From positions 9,789-73,788 of the forward strand of contig JAYWAC010000199.1 in assembly GCA_043782755.1 (NCBI GenBank): a DNA stretch of 64,000 nucleotides, read 5' to 3'. The translations under genes were made by a program, and so were the position numbers. Of this stretch, positions 62,260-64,000 are shown one piece after another. Below the pieces are notes generated by a model. That model ran no database searches. It was not told the origin of the DNA and saw nothing but the letters and a program-made list of their open reading frames with translations. This stretch comes from JADJYF01 sp043782755 (lineage in GTDB: Bacteria; Pseudomonadota; Gammaproteobacteria; Ga0077536). Numbering within the stretch: position 1 is the first letter of the stretch; each line of letters starts with the position of its first letter.

Positions 62260-63159
62260 ATGGCGCCGAAAACCACCAACCTGACCATCATGTTTGCCGA
62301 TATCAGCGGCAGCACGCGGCTCTACGAGCTGCTTGGCGATGGTCCGGCACGTGCCAAGGTCGCCAGCTGTCTGGAGATGCTGACCGACGTCACCGAGAGA
62401 CATCGCGGCACGGTCATCAAGACCATCGGCGACGAAATCATGTGCACCTTCCCGACCCCGGAACGGGCGGTCAGTGCCGCCTGCGAGATGCACGAAATGG
62501 TGGAAGACGAGGTCACGGTGCAGACCGCACAAGGACGCCTGTCGCTCGCCGTGCGTATCGGCCTGCACCATGGCCCGACCATCCTTGACGCCGGCGACGT
62601 GTTTGGCGACGCGGTCAATGTCGCGGCGCGCATGGCTTCGATGTCCAAGGGCGGTCAGATCATCACCACCCAAACCACGGTCGACGAATTGCCTCCGATC
62701 TTGAAGGCCAGCACGCGCTTCATCGACAGAGCGCCGGTCAAGGGCAAGAAGGAGACCATGGATATCTACGAGGTGCTGTGGCAGCAGGACGATGTCACGC
62801 GCATGTCTACCGGCGTGATTCCGGAACCGGTGCAGCGCGCCTGCCTCAATCTTACTTACCACGAACTCAACGTGATCATGAACGATGAGCGCCCACAGGT
62901 GATACTTGGCCGCAGCAAGGGCGCCGATATTCCAGTCGCCGAGGCGCTGGCCTCGCGTCAGCATGTGCGCCTCGAATTCCGGCGCGGCAAGTTTTTCATC
63001 ATCGACCAAAGCACCAACGGCACCTATGTCTGGAGCGGTGACGCCGAAGCCTTTCTGCGTCGCGAGGAAATGCCCTTGAGCGGCAGTGGCAAGATCAGCC
63101 TGGGACGGTCGTTCTCCGAAAATCCCCAGGAAGTCGTTCATTTCAAGTCCGACGATTGA
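62260..63159 (+). CDS. Class III adenylate/guanylate cyclase-domain protein with FHA domain
   Basis: 299 residues from the ATG at 62260. The cyclase core is clear: LTIMFADISGSTRLYE (first metal Asp), VIKTIGDEIMCTFP (second metal Asp and a purine-selecting Lys), HHGPTILDAGDVFGDAVNVAARM. A C-terminal FHA domain follows (QVILGRSKGADIPV, SRQHVRLEF, IDQSTNGTYV), which binds phosphothreonine. It probably makes a cyclic nucleotide under control of Ser/Thr phosphorylation. The start is uncertain: an ATG at 62146 would add 38 basic residues, and neither site is strong. The gene diverges from the parvulin gene and is followed 77 bases later by a PP2C phosphatase. Confidence 0.88.
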   Translation: MAPKTTNLTIMFADISGSTRLYELLGDGPARAKVASCLEMLTDVTERHRGTVIKTIGDEIMCTFPTPERAVSAACEMHEMVEDEVTVQTAQGRLSLAVRIGLHHGPTILDAGDVFGDAVNVAARMASMSKGGQIITTQTTVDELPPILKASTRFIDRAPVKGKKETMDIYEVLWQQDDVTRMSTGVIPEPVQRACLNLTYHELNVIMNDERPQVILGRSKGADIPVAEALASRQHVRLEFRRGKFFIIDQSTNGTYVWSGDAEAFLRREEMPLSGSGKISLGRSFSENPQEVVHFKSDD

Positions 63160-63236
63160 GCTCGCGACCCGAGCGTGAGCGCCTACCGAAACTCTCCCTG
63201 CTTGCCGCCCGTGCGTGCCGCCCTGCGGAGCACCCC

Positions 63237-63965
63237 ATGAGCGCTGACAGCTTCCGCTGGCAATCCGCCGCCATCACCGACGTCGGTAAGGTGCGCAAGC
63301 TGAACGAGGACTCGATCCTCGAACGCGCGGACGCCGGCCTGTGGGTGGTGGCCGATGGCATGGGTGGCCACTCAGCTGGCGATCTCGCCAGCCAGTTGAT
63401 CGTCAACTCGCTCGCCAAGCTCGATACCAGCGGCACCCTCCCCGACTTCGTCGAACGCGTCGAGGAAGCGGTGCAGAACGTCAACGACCGCCTGTTCGCG
63501 GTCGCCAATGCCCACAACCAAACCAGTGGCAGCACGGTCGTGATGCTGCTCGCCAGCGGCCATCATGGGGTGGTGATTTGGGCCGGCGACAGCCGCTGTT
63601 ATCTGCTGCGCCATGGACAGCTGCGTCAGGTCACCACCGATCACACTCAGATCGAATTATTCATCGCCAAAGGACTCTTGACCCGTGCCGAGGCCGCCGG
63701 CCATCCGTCCGGCAACATGGTGACACGCGCAGTGGGTGTGACCGACTGCCTACTGCTCGAAATGGACCTGCTCGAACTTCAAGATGACGATTGCTTCCTG
63801 TTGTGTTCCGACGGACTCGACAAACACCTCAAAGACGAAGAAATCGCGCAACACCTGCTGGGCGAAGATCTGCAGACTGTGGCCCGCGCACTCATCGACC
63901 AGACACTCGCGCGTGGGGCGATGGATAATGTCAGCGTGTGTGTGGTCAAGGTCACCAAAAACTGA
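63237..63965 (+). CDS. PP2C-family Ser/Thr protein phosphatase
   Basis: 242 residues, a stand-alone bacterial PPM/PP2C domain. Metal-binding motifs are in order: NEDSILE near the start, VADGMGGHSAGD, GDSRCYLL, TDHTQ, MVTRAVG, LCSDGLDKHL and DNVSVCVV. It removes phosphate from Ser/Thr of partner proteins, plausibly including the FHA-binding targets of the upstream cyclase. The ATG at 63237 has GGAG 6 bases upstream; a longer frame from 63156 is rejected. The stop overlaps a following ATG (TGATG), suggesting another gene in the same operon. Confidence 0.93.
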   Translation: MSADSFRWQSAAITDVGKVRKLNEDSILERADAGLWVVADGMGGHSAGDLASQLIVNSLAKLDTSGTLPDFVERVEEAVQNVNDRLFAVANAHNQTSGSTVVMLLASGHHGVVIWAGDSRCYLLRHGQLRQVTTDHTQIELFIAKGLLTRAEAAGHPSGNMVTRAVGVTDCLLLEMDLLELQDDDCFLLCSDGLDKHLKDEEIAQHLLGEDLQTVARALIDQTLARGAMDNVSVCVVKVTKN

Positions 63966-64000
63966 TGCTCGATGCGTCATCGATGACACCGGGCACGCTG
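63965..64000 (+). CDS. Possible first codons of a coupled downstream gene, cut by window end
   Basis: ATG at 63965 overlaps the PP2C stop (TGATG) and is open for twelve codons to the window edge. In FHA-PP2C operons a Ser/Thr kinase often follows, but twelve residues cannot identify one. Confidence 0.25.
   Translation, partial: MLDASSMTPGTL

Overview
The window is GC-rich, densely coded bacterial DNA, most likely from a gammaproteobacterial chromosome. The reasons are a YbiT-type ABC-F ATPase, a YcbB-type L,D-transpeptidase beside a YcbK-like protein, leuC-leuD, a two-partner secretion (TPS) locus, and REP-like palindromes between genes. The content suggests an environmental heterotroph that oxidises aromatic, terpenoid, ketone or sterol-like compounds. 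Genus or species cannot be named from the sequence alone.

Layout. 1-21.6 kb is catabolic. It holds a partial Baeyer-Villiger-type monooxygenase, three small genes, and a minus-strand run of P450, haem-c quinoprotein, hyuA and hyuB. A long non-coding gap follows, then both subunits of a biotin-dependent acyl-CoA carboxylase with a divergent acyl-CoA dehydrogenase and ABM monooxygenase, a cupin, a second quinoprotein, and an enoyl-CoA hydratase/acyl-CoA dehydrogenase/SDR operon. 21.8-24.4 kb carries a GMC oxidoreductase and a metallo-beta-lactamase-fold hydrolase. 24.4-30.6 kb is a divergent aromatic-type regulon around a MarR gene: marR, aldehyde dehydrogenase and the Rieske oxygenase alpha and beta subunits on one side, and a CMD-family protein, a bicupin dioxygenase and a flavin reductase on the other. 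30.7-34.8 kb has cell-wall genes and ybiT. 34.9-39.8 kb has a luciferase-like oxidoreductase, two crotonase-fold proteins and an acyl-CoA synthetase. leuD-leuC and a Sel1-repeat protein follow.

42.6-62.0 kb, almost a third of the window, is one minus-strand surface-protein locus. In transcription order it reads: membrane-anchored parvulin isomerase, TpsB outer-membrane transporter, a TpsA exoprotein of about 4963 residues, SapC-family protein, and an 86-residue protein. TpsA has an N-terminal haemagglutination-activity domain, a long tract of autotransporter-type beta-strand repeats in two unit lengths, RTX-like Gly-Asp motifs, a single C-x5-C pair near the end, and a coiled-coil/acidic tail. 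This dedicated-chaperone, giant-adhesin and SapC combination is the best candidate for an undescribed system. The window closes with a signalling pair, a class III cyclase-FHA protein and a PP2C phosphatase, with the possible first codons of a third gene.

Start codons were chosen from ribosome-binding sites and family N-termini and often differ from the longest frame. Families were recognised by eye; no database search was run.
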